NCBI RefSeq assembly: GCF_021731785.1
Contig: NZ_JAKFWS010000072.1
Location: forward strand, 1 to 44,899
Origin: Methylocystis sp.
GTDB lineage: Bacteria; Pseudomonadota; Alphaproteobacteria; Rhizobiales; Beijerinckiaceae
Direction of reading: 5' to 3'
Length of the DNA stretch: 44,899 nucleotides
Numbering within the stretch: the first letter of the stretch is position 1; each line of letters begins with the position of its first letter. Below the pieces are notes generated by a model. That model was not told where the DNA came from. It saw nothing but the letters and a program-made list of their open reading frames with translations, and searched no databases. The position numbers were made by a program, and so were the translations under genes. This document shows positions 10,568-18,728 of this stretch, piece by piece.

Positions 10568-10930
10568 CTATGCCTTCGACTGAGCGATCAGCTCATTGAC
10601 CGTTTCGGCTGGGCGGCAAAGGGCCGCATTTTCGCCCATCGATACGATCGGCCGTTCAATCAGAATCGGGTGTTTCTCGATGGCGGCGAAAATCTCGTCG
10701 TCCGACAGGGCGGGATTATCCAGGCCCAACTCTTCATAGGGCGTGCCGCGTCTACGCAAAATCTCGCGCACATTCTTGCCCATGCGGCGAAGTAGATCCT
10801 TCAAGGCCGCACGACTGGGCGGAGTCTTGAGATATTCTATCACTTGCGGCTCATAACCTGCCGCCTTCAAAGCGGCGAGCACGTTGCGCGAGGTGCCGCA
10901 GGCCGGGTTATGGTAGATTTTGACTTCCAT
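10568..10930 (-). CDS. arsC: ArsC-family arsenate reductase (glutaredoxin-type)
   Basis: A 120-residue cytoplasmic protein of the ArsC/Spx thioredoxin-fold family. Its start, KIYHNPACGTSRNVL, carries the active-site cysteine C11 in the CGTSRN context of glutaredoxin-dependent arsenate reductases. KTPPSRAALKDLLRRMG, a LLRRRG-like segment and ILIERPIV supply the conserved arginines seen in E. coli ArsC. It would reduce arsenate to arsenite using glutathione and glutaredoxin. No arsB/acr3 efflux gene or arsR is nearby, so an arsenic role is not proven; YffB-like relatives have unclear substrates. Confidence 0.88.
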   Translation of the reverse strand: MEVKIYHNPACGTSRNVLAALKAAGYEPQVIEYLKTPPSRAALKDLLRRMGKNVREILRRRGTPYEELGLDNPALSDDEIFAAIEKHPILIERPIVSMGENAALCRPAETVNELIAQSKA

Positions 10931-11026
10931 GTGGACATCCGTTCAGGCGATATGCGAGTGTTCATTAACCTTTCGCTGGGCTGGGGAGAACACAGCTCCC
11001 GACAATATGACATCATGTTCATAAAT

Positions 11027-11082
11027 GCGCCGGCTTGGCGTGAAAGATGCGCCGGCTTGGCGTGAAAGATGCGCCGGCTTGG
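11027..11082 (+). repeat. 22-bp tandem repeat, 2.5 copies, upstream of glmM
   Basis: Identical 22-bp units occupy 11027-11048 and 11049-11070, and the first 12 bases of a third copy follow at 11071-11082. The unit starts GCGCCGGCTTGG and ends GTGAAAGAT. It lies 29 bp before the glmM start codon, within the likely leader or promoter region, so copy number could affect glmM expression. Confidence 0.9.
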
Positions 11083-11110
11083 CCAGGGCGCCGCTCGCTG
11101 AGGATATTCA

Positions 11111-12457
11111 ATGACCCGGACCCATTTCGGCACCGATGGCATTCGCGGACTGGCCAATGAGAAAATCACGCCGGAGCTCGCGCTCAAGGTCGGTCAGGCG
11201 GCGGGCCTCATCTTTCATCGCGGCGAAGGCCGGCATCGCGTCGTCATCGGCAAGGACACGCGGCTCTCCGGCTATATGATCGAATATGCGCTGGTCGCCG
11301 GCTTCACCTCGGTCGGAATGGATCCGCTGCTGCTCGGGCCGATGCCGACGCCCGCGGTCGCCATGCTGACGCGATCGATGCGCGCCGATGTCGGCGTGAT
11401 GATTTCCGCGTCTCACAATTCTTTCGAGGACAACGGCATCAAGCTGTTTGGACCGGACGGCTACAAGCTTTCCGACGAAATCGAACACGAGATCGAACGT
11501 CTCATCGACAACGACATCATGCGCAAGCTCGCAGGCCCGAGAGAACTCGGCCGTGCGCGCCGCATCGACGACGTCCGCGCGCGCTACATCGAATTCGCCA
11601 AGCGCACGCTGCCCCGCAACATGAGCTTCGAAGGCTTGCGCGTCGTCGTCGATTGCGCCAATGGCGCAGCCTATAAGGTGGCGCCTGAAGCGCTGTGGGA
11701 GCTTGGCGCCGAGGTGATCGCCATCGGCGTCGAACCCGACGGCTTCAACATCAATCATCGTGTCGGCTCCACATCGCCGCAAGCGCTGCGCGACAAGGTG
11801 CGCGAACTGCGCGCCGACGTCGGCATTGCGCTCGACGGCGACGCCGACCGCGTCATGATGGTCGACGAACAGGGGCGCCTCATCGACGGCGATCAGCTGA
11901 TGGCGGTGGTCGCGGAAAGCTGGCGCGACCAAGGATTGCTGTCCAAACCCGGACTCGTCGCGACGATCATGTCCAATCTCGGATTGGAGCGTCATCTGAG
12001 TTCGCTCGGACTGACTTTAGAGCGAACGGCGGTCGGCGACCGCTATGTGATCGAGCGCATGCGCGAAGCCGGCTACAATATCGGCGGCGAACAATCGGGC
12101 CACGTCATTCTGTCCGACTATTGCACGACCGGCGACGGACTGGTGACGGCGATGCAGGCGCTGGCGGTGGTCAAGCGCCAGAATCGTCCGGTGAGCGAAG
12201 TCTGCCACCGCTTCGAGCCCCTGCCGCAAATCTTGCAGAATGTGCGCGCCCAGCGCGGCGAATTGGAGCGCGCCGCGGTCGCATCCGCAATCGACGATGC
12301 GCGGGCGCGGCTCGGCGGCTCTGGCCGACTCATCGTTCGGCCTTCCGGCACTGAGCCGGTTATCCGAGTCATGGGCGAAGGCGACGATCGAGAACTGGTC
12401 GAATCGCTCGTCGCCCAAGTCTGCAGCGCGCTGAAAGCCTCCGCCGAGGCGGCCTGA
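11111..12457 (+). CDS. glmM: Phosphoglucosamine mutase GlmM
   Basis: A 448-residue enzyme converting glucosamine-6-phosphate to glucosamine-1-phosphate for peptidoglycan and LPS precursor synthesis. The phosphoserine loop [12 protein letters not shown] places the catalytic serine at residue 101. The metal loop is DGDADR at 242-247, the sugar-binding loop GGEQSGHVI, and the phosphate-binding loop [12 protein letters not shown] near the C-terminus. The N-terminus [12 protein letters not shown] is typical of GlmM rather than other phosphohexomutases. The ATG at 11111 has GAGGAT a few bases upstream. It lies downstream of ftsH, as in many alphaproteobacteria, with only the arsC-like gene between on the other strand. 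Confidence 0.97.
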   Translation: MTRTHFGTDGIRGLANEKITPELALKVGQAAGLIFHRGEGRHRVVIGKDTRLSGYMIEYALVAGFTSVGMDPLLLGPMPTPAVAMLTRSMRADVGVMISASHNSFEDNGIKLFGPDGYKLSDEIEHEIERLIDNDIMRKLAGPRELGRARRIDDVRARYIEFAKRTLPRNMSFEGLRVVVDCANGAAYKVAPEALWELGAEVIAIGVEPDGFNINHRVGSTSPQALRDKVRELRADVGIALDGDADRVMMVDEQGRLIDGDQLMAVVAESWRDQGLLSKPGLVATIMSNLGLERHLSSLGLTLERTAVGDRYVIERMREAGYNIGGEQSGHVILSDYCTTGDGLVTAMQALAVVKRQNRPVSEVCHRFEPLPQILQNVRAQRGELERAAVASAIDDARARLGGSGRLIVRPSGTEPVIRVMGEGDDRELVESLVAQVCSALKASAEAA

Positions 12458-12548
12458 CGCGAAGCCGCTGCGGGCGCGTTCGGCGCCGCGCGCGGGCGCA
12501 GCCGCCAGAAGGTAAGAGTTGGTTGAGATCGATGGTTAAGCGATACGG

Positions 12549-12564
12549 TTAACGCATCGTTAAG
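12549..12564. promoter_or_regulatory. Possible CtrA-type site TTAA-N7-TTAA
   Basis: TTAA at 12549-12552 and TTAAG at 12560-12564 are separated by 7 bp. A further TTAA lies at 12536-12539. The spacing matches the alphaproteobacterial CtrA consensus. The site lies about 75 bp before the small secreted frame at 12640. A single imperfect site could arise by chance. Confidence 0.45.
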
Positions 12565-12639
12565 CGTTGCCGCCCATGTTGCCGTCGTCGGCCCTGCGTC
12601 ATCAAAACGCGACAGGGCGCCCGAACCAAGGGGACCAAC

Positions 12640-12882
12640 ATGGGCCGCACCATCGCGCTGGCGCTGTTAGCCGTCATCGTCACAGGCGCTCTCGATGCGC
12701 GCGCCGACGGGCTGCCGCCTCTCCCGCCCCTCGATGTCAGCGGCTGGTATCTTCGCGGCAATATCGACGATCCCGAGCAACAGTTGACCGAGGGACGGAC
12801 CTACCTCCAGCCGAACATTCTCGCCGTTCTGCCGAACGGCCCGACCGGATCGGCGCGCTATTCGATGAGCGAGACGCGGTAG
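12640..12882 (+). CDS. Short secreted protein, possible remnant of an outer-membrane beta-barrel gene
   Basis: An 80-residue frame with a signal peptide (MGRTIALALLAVIVTGALDARA) followed by DGLPPLPPLDVSGWYLRGNI. Omp25/Omp31-type porin-like proteins of this order of bacteria begin their mature part with very similar PP-rich and SGWYLRG sequence, but those continue for 200 or more residues. Here the similarity stops after about 20 residues and the frame ends at 12882. It may be a real small protein or a decayed barrel gene. Ordered TTAA motifs upstream suggest a once-regulated promoter. No RBS as strong as those of its neighbours was seen (AAGGGGACCAAC lies just before the ATG). Confidence 0.5.
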   Translation: MGRTIALALLAVIVTGALDARADGLPPLPPLDVSGWYLRGNIDDPEQQLTEGRTYLQPNILAVLPNGPTGSARYSMSETR

Positions 12883-12965
12883 CGTTAGAGATCTAGCACT
12901 TCGACATTCCGTCTCCGACAGAGACAGCTTCGACTTCGGCGACGCGCCAGGAGCGGAAATCAATC

Positions 12966-13445
12966 TCAGCCGCGGCGGGCCGCCGCAATCCTGGCGACGT
13001 CAATTTTCTTCATATCCATCATCGCTTCAAACGCGCGTTTTGCTTCGTCGCCGCCGGCGGCTAGCGCCTCGGTCAGCACACGCGGCGTGATTTGCCAAGA
13101 GACTCCCCATTTGTCTTTGCACCAGCCGCACGCACTCTCCACGCCGCCATTACTGACGATAGCGTTCCAGTAACGGTCGGTCTCTTGCTGATCGTCGGTG
13201 GCGATCTGGAACGAAAAGGCTTCGTTGTGTTTGAACATGGGTCCGCCATTGAGGCCGAGACAAGGGATGCCGGCTACTGAGAACTCGACCGTCAGGACGT
13301 CGCCCGCCTTGCCGGATGGATAATCGCTCGGAGCACGGTAGACAGCGGTCACCGCGCTGTTTGGAAAAGTCTCGGCGTAGAAGCGGGCTGCAGCCTCTGC
13401 GTCCTTGTCGTACCAGAGGCAGATCGTGTTCTTGGCAATTGCCAT
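12966..13445 (-). CDS. VOC-family PhnB-like protein
   Basis: A 159-residue protein of the vicinal-oxygen-chelate superfamily, PhnB-like branch (often misannotated as 3-demethylubiquinone methyltransferase). Seen: [81 protein letters not shown]. The last pattern (D-x-W-G-x-x-W-x-I-x-P) is typical. Substrate and activity are unknown for this branch. I chose the ATG at 13445 because AAGGAC lies upstream at good distance; a longer in-frame start at 13472 has nothing comparable. It is divergent from xseA, about 145 bp away. Confidence 0.88.
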   Translation of the reverse strand: MAIAKNTICLWYDKDAEAAARFYAETFPNSAVTAVYRAPSDYPSGKAGDVLTVEFSVAGIPCLGLNGGPMFKHNEAFSFQIATDDQQETDRYWNAIVSNGGVESACGWCKDKWGVSWQITPRVLTEALAAGGDEAKRAFEAMMDMKKIDVARIAAARRG

Positions 13446-13589
13446 TGCTTGTCCTTTCGCTTTGACCAGCAATGCCTGAACGATTGTAGCGGTTCAGAGC
13501 CGGCCAATTTTGAGGCTTCCCAGGGCGCGTCCACAACGACGTTCTTTGCCGCTCGCCCGCCGACCGATATTGGGCCATATCTCTCGTCC

Positions 13590-15134
13590 ATGTCCGACCT
13601 GACCGAGAGCGGGGGCGAGGCTCCTCAGACCAATGCGCCGGAGATCAGCGTCTCCGAACTCGCCAATGCGCTCAAGCGCACCATCGAGGACCGCTTCGGG
13701 CGGGTGCGGGTGCGCGGTGAAATCTCCAACTATCGCGGCCCGCACGCCTCCGGCCACGCCTATTTCTCGCTCAAGGACCAGAGCGCGCGGCTCGATGCGG
13801 TGATCTGGAAGTCGACCTTCGCGCGGCTGCGCACTAAGCCGCAGGAGGGGCTGGAGGTCGTCGCGACCGGCCGCGTCACCACCTTCCCCGGAAAATCCTC
13901 CTATCAGATCGTCATCGAGTCGCTGGAGCCGGCCGGGGTCGGCGCGCTGATGGCGCTGCTCGACGCCCGCCGCAAGGCGCTCGCGGCCGAGGGCCTGTTC
14001 GACGAGGCGCGCAAGCGCGCCCTGCCCTTCCTGCCGCGCGTCATCGGCGTCGTGACCTCGCCGACCGGCGCCGTGATCCGCGACATCCTCCACCGTCTGA
14101 ACGACCGCTTCCCGCGGCGCGTGCTGGTCTGGCCGGTGCGGGTGCAGGGCGAGAGCTGCGCCGAGGAAGTCGCCGCGGGCATTCGCGGCTTCAATGCGCT
14201 GCCAGCCGGCGGCGCCATTCCGCGCCCCGACGTGCTGATCGTCGCGCGCGGCGGCGGTTCGCTCGAGGATTTATGGGGCTTCAACGAGGAGCTGGTCGTC
14301 CGGGCGGCGGCCGAGAGCGCCATTCCGCTGATTTCGGCGATCGGCCATGAGACCGACACGACGCTCATCGACTTCGTCGCCGACCTGCGCGCGCCGACGC
14401 CGACCGGCGCCGCTGAGAAGGCGGTTCCCGTCCGCGTCGAGCTTTTCGAACATCTCGCCGTGCGCGCGAGCCGGCTGGAAGGGGCGCGCCGCCGCGCCAT
14501 GGAACAGCGCCGCGCCCTGCTTTCCACTTTCGCGCGGCTGCTGCCGGCGGGCGACGCGCTGCTCGCCAGCCCCCGCCAGCGTCTCGACCGGGCGGCGGAA
14601 CGGCTGGGCGCCGGCGTTCGCGCCGCCAGAGACGGACGGCGGCTGCGGGTTTCTCGGGCCGCCGCGCTCCTTGCTCGCCACTCGCCGCAGGCGGAGCTGG
14701 CCCGGGTACATGAGAAGCTGCGCGGCCTTGGGACGCGGCTGCGGCAGGGATACTTCGCCCGCGCCGTTCTGGCGCGTCAGGAGAACGCCGCCTCCAGGCA
14801 ACGTCTCGCTGGGGCCGCGCAGCGGCTGGACCGCGCCGTTGCGGGCCTGATCGTCCGCAGCCAGGATCGGCTCGACCGGCTCGTGCGGCTGCAAGAGTCG
14901 CTCAGCCATCGTTCCGTGCTGGCGCGCGGTTTTGCTCTGGTGCGCGATGAGAGCGGTGCGTTGGTGCGCAGCGTCGCGCAGGCCCCGCCCGGGACTGGTC
15001 TCGATATCGAAATCGCCGACGGCAGAATCGCCGCGCGGGCGGGCGCCGCGACCCCCGACCCGCCCGCTCCGCCGCGACCGCGCCGGCGCATGAGACGGCT
15101 GCTCGGTAGCGACGATCAGGGATCGCTGTTCTGA
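13590..15134 (+). CDS. xseA: Exodeoxyribonuclease VII large subunit XseA
   Basis: A 514-residue nuclease subunit that degrades single-stranded DNA with XseB. The N-terminal OB fold is clear ([40 protein letters not shown]). The catalytic domain follows, with [38 protein letters not shown] and [20 protein letters not shown] long coiled-coil region with repeated Arg/Leu-rich segments comes next, and the C-terminal segment [17 protein letters not shown]. The ATG at 13590 gives the usual N-terminus; the frame is open 141 bases further upstream. The small subunit xseB is not in the window. No strong RBS is visible. Confidence 0.96.
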   Translation: MSDLTESGGEAPQTNAPEISVSELANALKRTIEDRFGRVRVRGEISNYRGPHASGHAYFSLKDQSARLDAVIWKSTFARLRTKPQEGLEVVATGRVTTFPGKSSYQIVIESLEPAGVGALMALLDARRKALAAEGLFDEARKRALPFLPRVIGVVTSPTGAVIRDILHRLNDRFPRRVLVWPVRVQGESCAEEVAAGIRGFNALPAGGAIPRPDVLIVARGGGSLEDLWGFNEELVVRAAAESAIPLISAIGHETDTTLIDFVADLRAPTPTGAAEKAVPVRVELFEHLAVRASRLEGARRRAMEQRRALLSTFARLLPAGDALLASPRQRLDRAAERLGAGVRAARDGRRLRVSRAAALLARHSPQAELARVHEKLRGLGTRLRQGYFARAVLARQENAASRQRLAGAAQRLDRAVAGLIVRSQDRLDRLVRLQESLSHRSVLARGFALVRDESGALVRSVAQAPPGTGLDIEIADGRIAARAGAATPDPPAPPRPRRRMRRLLGSDDQGSLF

Positions 15135-15135
15135 C

Positions 15136-15585
15136 CTATTCGAAGCGCATCTGCCAGGCGACGATGCTGCGCTGCATGGGGGCGCGCGGCAGATAGCAGA
15201 AGACATTGGTGGAGATCGGCGCTTCGGCGCAGTGATAGTGTTCCCGGCTCCAGTCGTAGCCAAGCATATCCATGCAGGCCACGATCTTGTCGTGGACGAG
15301 CTTGGGATTGGAGCGGCGCTCAGCCGGGAAATCCCGCTCTGTTTGAAATTCGCAGTCGGTGACGTCGAGCTTTTGACCTTCGAAATAGCGCCCGCTGGCG
15401 CCGCTCGTCACGAACATCGCCTCGGTGGCGAAGATGAAGAGCAGGCCGATCGCCAACGCGATCTTGCCCTGCGCCTTTGTCTTGAAAAAGTGGAGATCGA
15501 TTAGCGACAGCAATCCGATCGCCAACAGGCCGCCGCCAAGAAGCAACGTCAGCGGCGAGAGGAAAGGCGCGATGCCTTCGTTCAT
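15136..15585 (-). CDS. Small membrane protein of unknown function
   Basis: A 149-residue protein that I do not recognise. Two membrane segments are visible: SPLTLLLGGGLLAIGLLSLI at about 9-28, and KIALAIGLLFIFATEAMFV at about 38-57. The remaining 90 residues are soluble with four cysteines (DVTDCEF, KIVACMDMLGYDW, YHCAEAPI, VFCYLP) that could form disulfides if periplasmic. The ATG at 15585 has CAGGAG upstream; an in-frame start at 15741 would run through the control region of pal. It converges with xseA, with stops only 1 bp apart, and is divergent from pal, sharing the region with the two TTAA-N7-TTAAC sites. Confidence 0.72.
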   Translation of the reverse strand: MNEGIAPFLSPLTLLLGGGLLAIGLLSLIDLHFFKTKAQGKIALAIGLLFIFATEAMFVTSGASGRYFEGQKLDVTDCEFQTERDFPAERRSNPKLVHDKIVACMDMLGYDWSREHYHCAEAPISTNVFCYLPRAPMQRSIVAWQMRFE

Positions 15586-15722
15586 GTCACGCTCCTGATC
15601 CATCCCGCCCGCCGCTGGCGTGATAACTGATAGTAAGAGCGAGACTCTCGCCAAAGCAACCGGGCGCGAGCGCTCAGGCCGGGCACCGTGTGAAACCGTC
15701 AAATTCCCGCCGAAACAGCGTG

Positions 15723-15738
15723 TTAAGCTTCCGTTAAC
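15723..15738. promoter_or_regulatory. CtrA-type site 1 upstream of pal
   Basis: TTAA (15723-15726), 7 bp, TTAAC (15734-15738): a perfect match to the alphaproteobacterial CtrA consensus TTAA-N7-TTAAC. It lies 143 bp before the pal start and 138 bp before the divergent membrane-protein gene. Confidence 0.6.
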
Positions 15739-15741
15739 CAA

Positions 15742-15757
15742 TTAACCGTCTATTAAC
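15742..15757. promoter_or_regulatory. CtrA-type site 2 upstream of pal
   Basis: TTAA (15742-15745), 7 bp, TTAAC (15753-15757): a second perfect match, starting 19 bp after the start of the first. Two perfect sites this close together are unlikely by chance in GC-rich DNA. Confidence 0.62.
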
Positions 15758-15880
15758 GAAGCCGCCAAATTGCTCAAATGCAACAGGTGCAAGTTAGCTT
15801 CGATCAAGGTTGACGGAACCTTCGCTTAACCCGGGAAGACTAGGACTATCGCCGTTCGGTGGTCGAAACAGGAGTTCCTC

Positions 15881-16399
15881 ATGCCGCTTTCGCTACGCGC
15901 CTGCAGCGCCAAATTCGTCGTCGCCCTGACGGCGGCGCTGGCGCTTTCGGCCTGCGCCAAGAACACGGCGGACGAGGCCGCGGGCGATCTGGCCGGCGGC
16001 CGCTACGCCGGCGGACATGGGGTCGCGGGCCCAGGCACCCAACAGGATTTCGTGGTCAATGTCGGGGACCGCATTTTCTTCGAGACCGACTCGACCGATC
16101 TGACCTCGACCGCGCAGTCGACGCTCGACAAGCAGGCGGAATGGCTTAATCGCTATTCGCGCTACAGCTTCACCATGGAGGGGCACGCTGACGAGCGCGG
16201 TACCCGCGAGTATAATTTCGCGCTGGGCGCCCGACGCGCCGAAGTGGCCAAGAACTATCTGATCTCGCGCGGCGTCGCCGGGTCGCGCATCCGCACCGTC
16301 AGCTACGGCAAGGAGCGTCCGGTCGCCGTCTGCGACGACATTTCCTGCTGGTCGCAGAACCGGCGCGCCGTCACGGTGCTGTCCGGCGGCAATTCCTGA
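15881..16399 (+). CDS. pal: Peptidoglycan-associated lipoprotein Pal
   Basis: A 172-residue outer-membrane lipoprotein of the Tol-Pal system. The signal peptide ends in lipobox LSAC with the acylated cysteine at 25. After a Gly-rich linker, an OmpA-like peptidoglycan-binding domain covers about 55-170: VNVGDRIFFETDSTDLTSTA, MEGHADERGTREYNFALGARRA, VKNYL-type helix, and SYGKERPVAVCDD...NRRAVTVL. The DERG and NRR motifs contact meso-diaminopimelate in known Pal structures. It stands alone here: tolQRAB are not in the window and cpoB lies 8.6 kb upstream. Two CtrA-type sites precede it. tRNA-Trp follows. Confidence 0.96.
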   Translation: MPLSLRACSAKFVVALTAALALSACAKNTADEAAGDLAGGRYAGGHGVAGPGTQQDFVVNVGDRIFFETDSTDLTSTAQSTLDKQAEWLNRYSRYSFTMEGHADERGTREYNFALGARRAEVAKNYLISRGVAGSRIRTVSYGKERPVAVCDDISCWSQNRRAVTVLSGGNS

Positions 16400-16489
16400 C
16401 AATGGCAGAGCGCCGAGCGCTTGCATCTGCGGCACTTGCGTCCGTGGCGCCGTTGCGGCATTGAAGGCGCGCGCCTCTCAAGCGCCTGC

Positions 16490-16565
16490 AGGAGTGTAGC
16501 TCAACTGGTAGAGCACCGGTCTCCAAAACCGGGGGTTGGGGGTTCGAGCCCCTCCACTCCTGCCA
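16490..16565 (+). tRNA. tRNA-Trp (CCA)
   Basis: A 76-base tRNA with encoded CCA. The acceptor stem AGGAGTG pairs with CACTCCT; the D arm contains AGCTCAACTGGTAGAGC; the anticodon stem CCGGT/ACCGG encloses the loop CTCCAAA with anticodon CCA at 16523-16525; the T arm has GGTTCGAGCC. In most alphaproteobacteria this gene is followed by secE-nusG; here low-GC accessory DNA and an insertion sequence follow. Confidence 0.97.
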
Positions 16566-16596
16566 TTAAATCAAACTATTGGCGATGCGATACGGT

Positions 16597-16752
16597 CTAA
16601 GCCGTGCGTTCTCTCAGAATTCTTATGGCGCCGTCCTCATAACTCCATGAGGCGGTCACTTTGGCCCTGATATCATTCGCTGCTTCGGCGACACATTTTT
16701 CAAAGTGTGAATTCGCAACGCCTTCGTAATTCTTATTGAGCAAATCATACAC
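16597..16752 (-). CDS. Tiny unknown gene or displaced C-terminal part of the 16745-16975 gene
   Basis: A 51-residue frame starting at GTG (16752-16750), running VYDLLNKNYEGVANSHFEKC and ending ILRERTA. It overlaps the end of the upstream small frame by 8 bp and is one frame away. Either the two are translationally coupled, or a single 1-bp indel near 16745-16755 split one gene of about 125 residues. No family is recognised. Base composition is lower in GC than the surrounding core genes. Confidence 0.35.
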   Translation of the reverse strand: MYDLLNKNYEGVANSHFEKCVAEAANDIRAKVTASWSYEDGAIRILRERTA

Positions 16753-16975
16753 GCACCGCTCGCAGCCTCATCAGATACACGAGCGTCAGCGGCGGAACGG
16801 ACTCAATAATCGTTATATCGGCAGACTCTTGCCATTCGAGCTCGAATAATCGGCGCGCGAAACCGGGCAACGCTTCAGTAACGGATGACCTGAAGCGTTC
16901 CCGGAGCTTTCTCGCCGCGTCTTCAAATTGCTCGAGGACTTCGTGTTGCAGCGAAAGTGAGGCTGGGGGGCTCAT
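16745..16975 (-). CDS. Small unknown protein next to the IS5-family element
   Basis: A 76-residue frame, MSPPASLSLQHEVLEQFEDA then RKLRERFRSSVTEALP and ADITIIESVPPLTLVYLMRL. Charged, helical first half and a hydrophobic end; no family is recognised. GGGAG lies six bases before the ATG at 16975. The insertion sequence ends only 15 bp upstream, so the gene's original promoter has been displaced. It may be joined in function with the overlapping frame at 16597-16752. Confidence 0.4.
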   Translation of the reverse strand: MSPPASLSLQHEVLEQFEDAARKLRERFRSSVTEALPGFARRLFELEWQESADITIIESVPPLTLVYLMRLRAVRV

Positions 16976-16989
16976 AATGCGCTCCCATG

Positions 16990-17930
16990 TGAGTGTCTGT
17001 CCGAAGGGAAGTTGAGTCGAATGAGTCTTTTATGATTCGATGGAGCGGCCTGATTCTCGAAGGGGTCGCGGATGTGGACGAACGAAAACCGTGTTCGCTA
17101 TGACCGTAGTGGTCTGCGCTATCCGAGCGATGTGACGGACGCGGAATGGGAGCTGATCGCCCCATTGATCCCGCCCGCAAGACGCGGGGGCGGCAAGCGC
17201 AAGGTGAACCTGCGCGAGATCGTGAACGGCCTGATGTATGTTCTCTCGACCGGCTGCCAGTGGCGCGCGATTCCCAAGGATTTGCCGCCCAAGAGCACGG
17301 TATACGGCTATTTCGATCTTTGGACTTATGATGGCACGATCGATCGCCTCCACCACGCGCTTTACGTGAAGTGCCGCGATGCCGCCGGGCGCGAAGCCAG
17401 TCCGACCGCCGCCGTCATCGACAGCCAGAGCGTGAAAGGGGCGGAAAAAGGGGGCGCTGCATTGATCCGCACGGCTATGATGCGGGCAAAAAGATCAACG
17501 GCAAGAAGCGGCATATTCTCGTCGATACGATAGGCCTACTGCTTCATGCGATCGTTCATCCCGCCGACACGCAGGATCGCGACGGCGGCGTTCTCGTTCT
17601 GCGCACCTTGTTCGGGAAATTCCCGTTCCTGCAAAAGCTGTTCGCCGATGGTGGATATCAGGGACCAATCTTTTGCGCGGCGCAGAAGAAGGCTTTGCCA
17701 AACCTCGTGACGGAAATCGTCAAGCGTTCCGATACGGCGAAAGGTTTCGAGGTTTTGCCGAGGCGCTGGGTTGTCGAACGAACTTTTTCCTGGCTCGGTC
17801 GGTGTCGAAGATTGGCCAAGGATTGGGAGTGCCTCAACCAGAAGGCGCTCGCATTCTTGCGCATCGCCTCCATCCGCCTCATGCTCCGAAAGCTATGCAA
17901 TTCAGCATAATGTCTTCGGACGGACTCTGA
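16990..17930 (+). mobile_element. IS5-family insertion sequence, about 941 bp
   Basis: Terminal inverted repeats were found by eye: left 16990-17006 (TGAGTGTCTGTCCGAAG) and right 17914-17930, whose reverse complement is TCAGAGTCCGTCCGAAG, 14 of 17 matching. The element holds one transposase split over two overlapping frames. No clear target duplication could be assigned. It is inserted just upstream of the small gene at 16745-16975. Confidence 0.85.
17072..17910 (+). CDS. IS5-family transposase, two frames joined by a -1 frameshift
   Basis: The first frame (17072-17533) holds the N-terminal part, YPSDVTDAEWELIAPLIPP, LSTGCQWRAIPKDLPPKSTV and the first catalytic Asp in AVIDSQSVKG. The second frame (open from 17371 to 17910) holds GYDAGKKINGKKRHILVDT, the second Asp in LFADGGYQG and the Glu in RRWVVERTFSWLGRCRRL, plus C-terminal MLRKLCNSA. 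A -1 shift in the A5G5 stretch at about 17446-17456 joins them into a normal-length transposase of about 279 residues. Programmed frameshifting is known in several IS5 subgroups, so this may be an active element and not a broken one. Confidence 0.88.
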
Positions 17931-18244
17931 GGCATGACGCAATATCGGAATTTGAAACAACTCCAGAAAAGCCTTTGTAGCTTATGCGGAGCCTTAAGAC
18001 AAGGCTATGTAAAATCAGTCGTCTTGACGATGACGTCAGCTTTCGCCGAGTCCGCCGCACGCGCAAAGTCAAATGTCCATTGCAAGGGTTCTATTCGGTT
18101 TAGCGCAGAAATTTACAGGGAATCAGTCTTGGCCCATCACGCCGAAATCACGCGCAAGCGGACGGCCGACGGAACAAGCAAGAGAGGCTCGCGTTAGACG
18201 CGGTGGCCGGGGGCTTTGTCAGCCAAGGACCTGGAGATTCCGCG
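17931..18244. other. Gap between the IS element and the Gly/Tyr-rich gene
   Basis: About 310 bp. An 87-codon frame (17934-18197) exists but has no RBS, no recognisable domain and a composition like random sequence. The last part (18200-18244) carries the leader and RBS of the next gene. No other structure is seen. Confidence 0.4.
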
Positions 18245-18592
18245 ATGAAAAACTCTCGCAAGCTGCTTACGACGGCGCTCGCCGCAACGATGCTCGCCGG
18301 CGCATTGACGGTCTCGACCCCGGCGTCCGCATGGCGCCGCTGGGGTTGGGGCCCCGGAGCGGGCCACTGGGGCTATAGCGCCGGATGGCGCAGTCCCGGC
18401 TGGGGCTATGGCGGATGGGGCTTAGGCGCGGGCCTGGCGACCGGACTAGCGCTCGGCGCCGCGACGAGCTATCCGTACGGCTCGGGCTATTGGGGCTCCT
18501 CATATCCCAGCTATTGGGGTTATGGTGGGTCAGGTTATGGCGGGTCCTATCCGGCCTATTACGGCTACGGTGGCGGCCGCTGCGGCTGCTGA
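18245..18592 (+). CDS. Secreted Gly/Tyr/Trp-rich small protein
   Basis: A 115-residue protein. A signal peptide MKNSRKLLTTALAATMLAGA ends at ASA before WRRWGWG. The mature part is almost only Gly, Tyr, Ser, Trp and Pro, in loose repeats such as GYWGSSYPSYWGYGGSGYGG, and ends GGGRCGC. GGAG lies eight bases before the ATG at 18245. Such proteins are frequent in Hyphomicrobiales as unassigned surface or periplasmic proteins. Function is not known. It lies just after the IS5-family element and before a convergent membrane-protein gene. Confidence 0.7.
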   Translation: MKNSRKLLTTALAATMLAGALTVSTPASAWRRWGWGPGAGHWGYSAGWRSPGWGYGGWGLGAGLATGLALGAATSYPYGSGYWGSSYPSYWGYGGSGYGGSYPAYYGYGGGRCGC

Positions 18593-18728
18593 CGACAGCC
18601 TTTGAGCCGACAATCTAAAGCCGCGCTGCCCAGCTTGGCCATGTCGGGCTAAGGCAAAGACGGCGCGACCGCGCTAAATGCCGGTCGCGCCTCGCCCGAT
18701 TGCAGCGCCCGGCGTGATAGTCGCCGCC

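Noticed and set aside
17934-18197. 87-codon frame after the IS5-family element
   Set aside because: No RBS, no domain, composition not gene-like.
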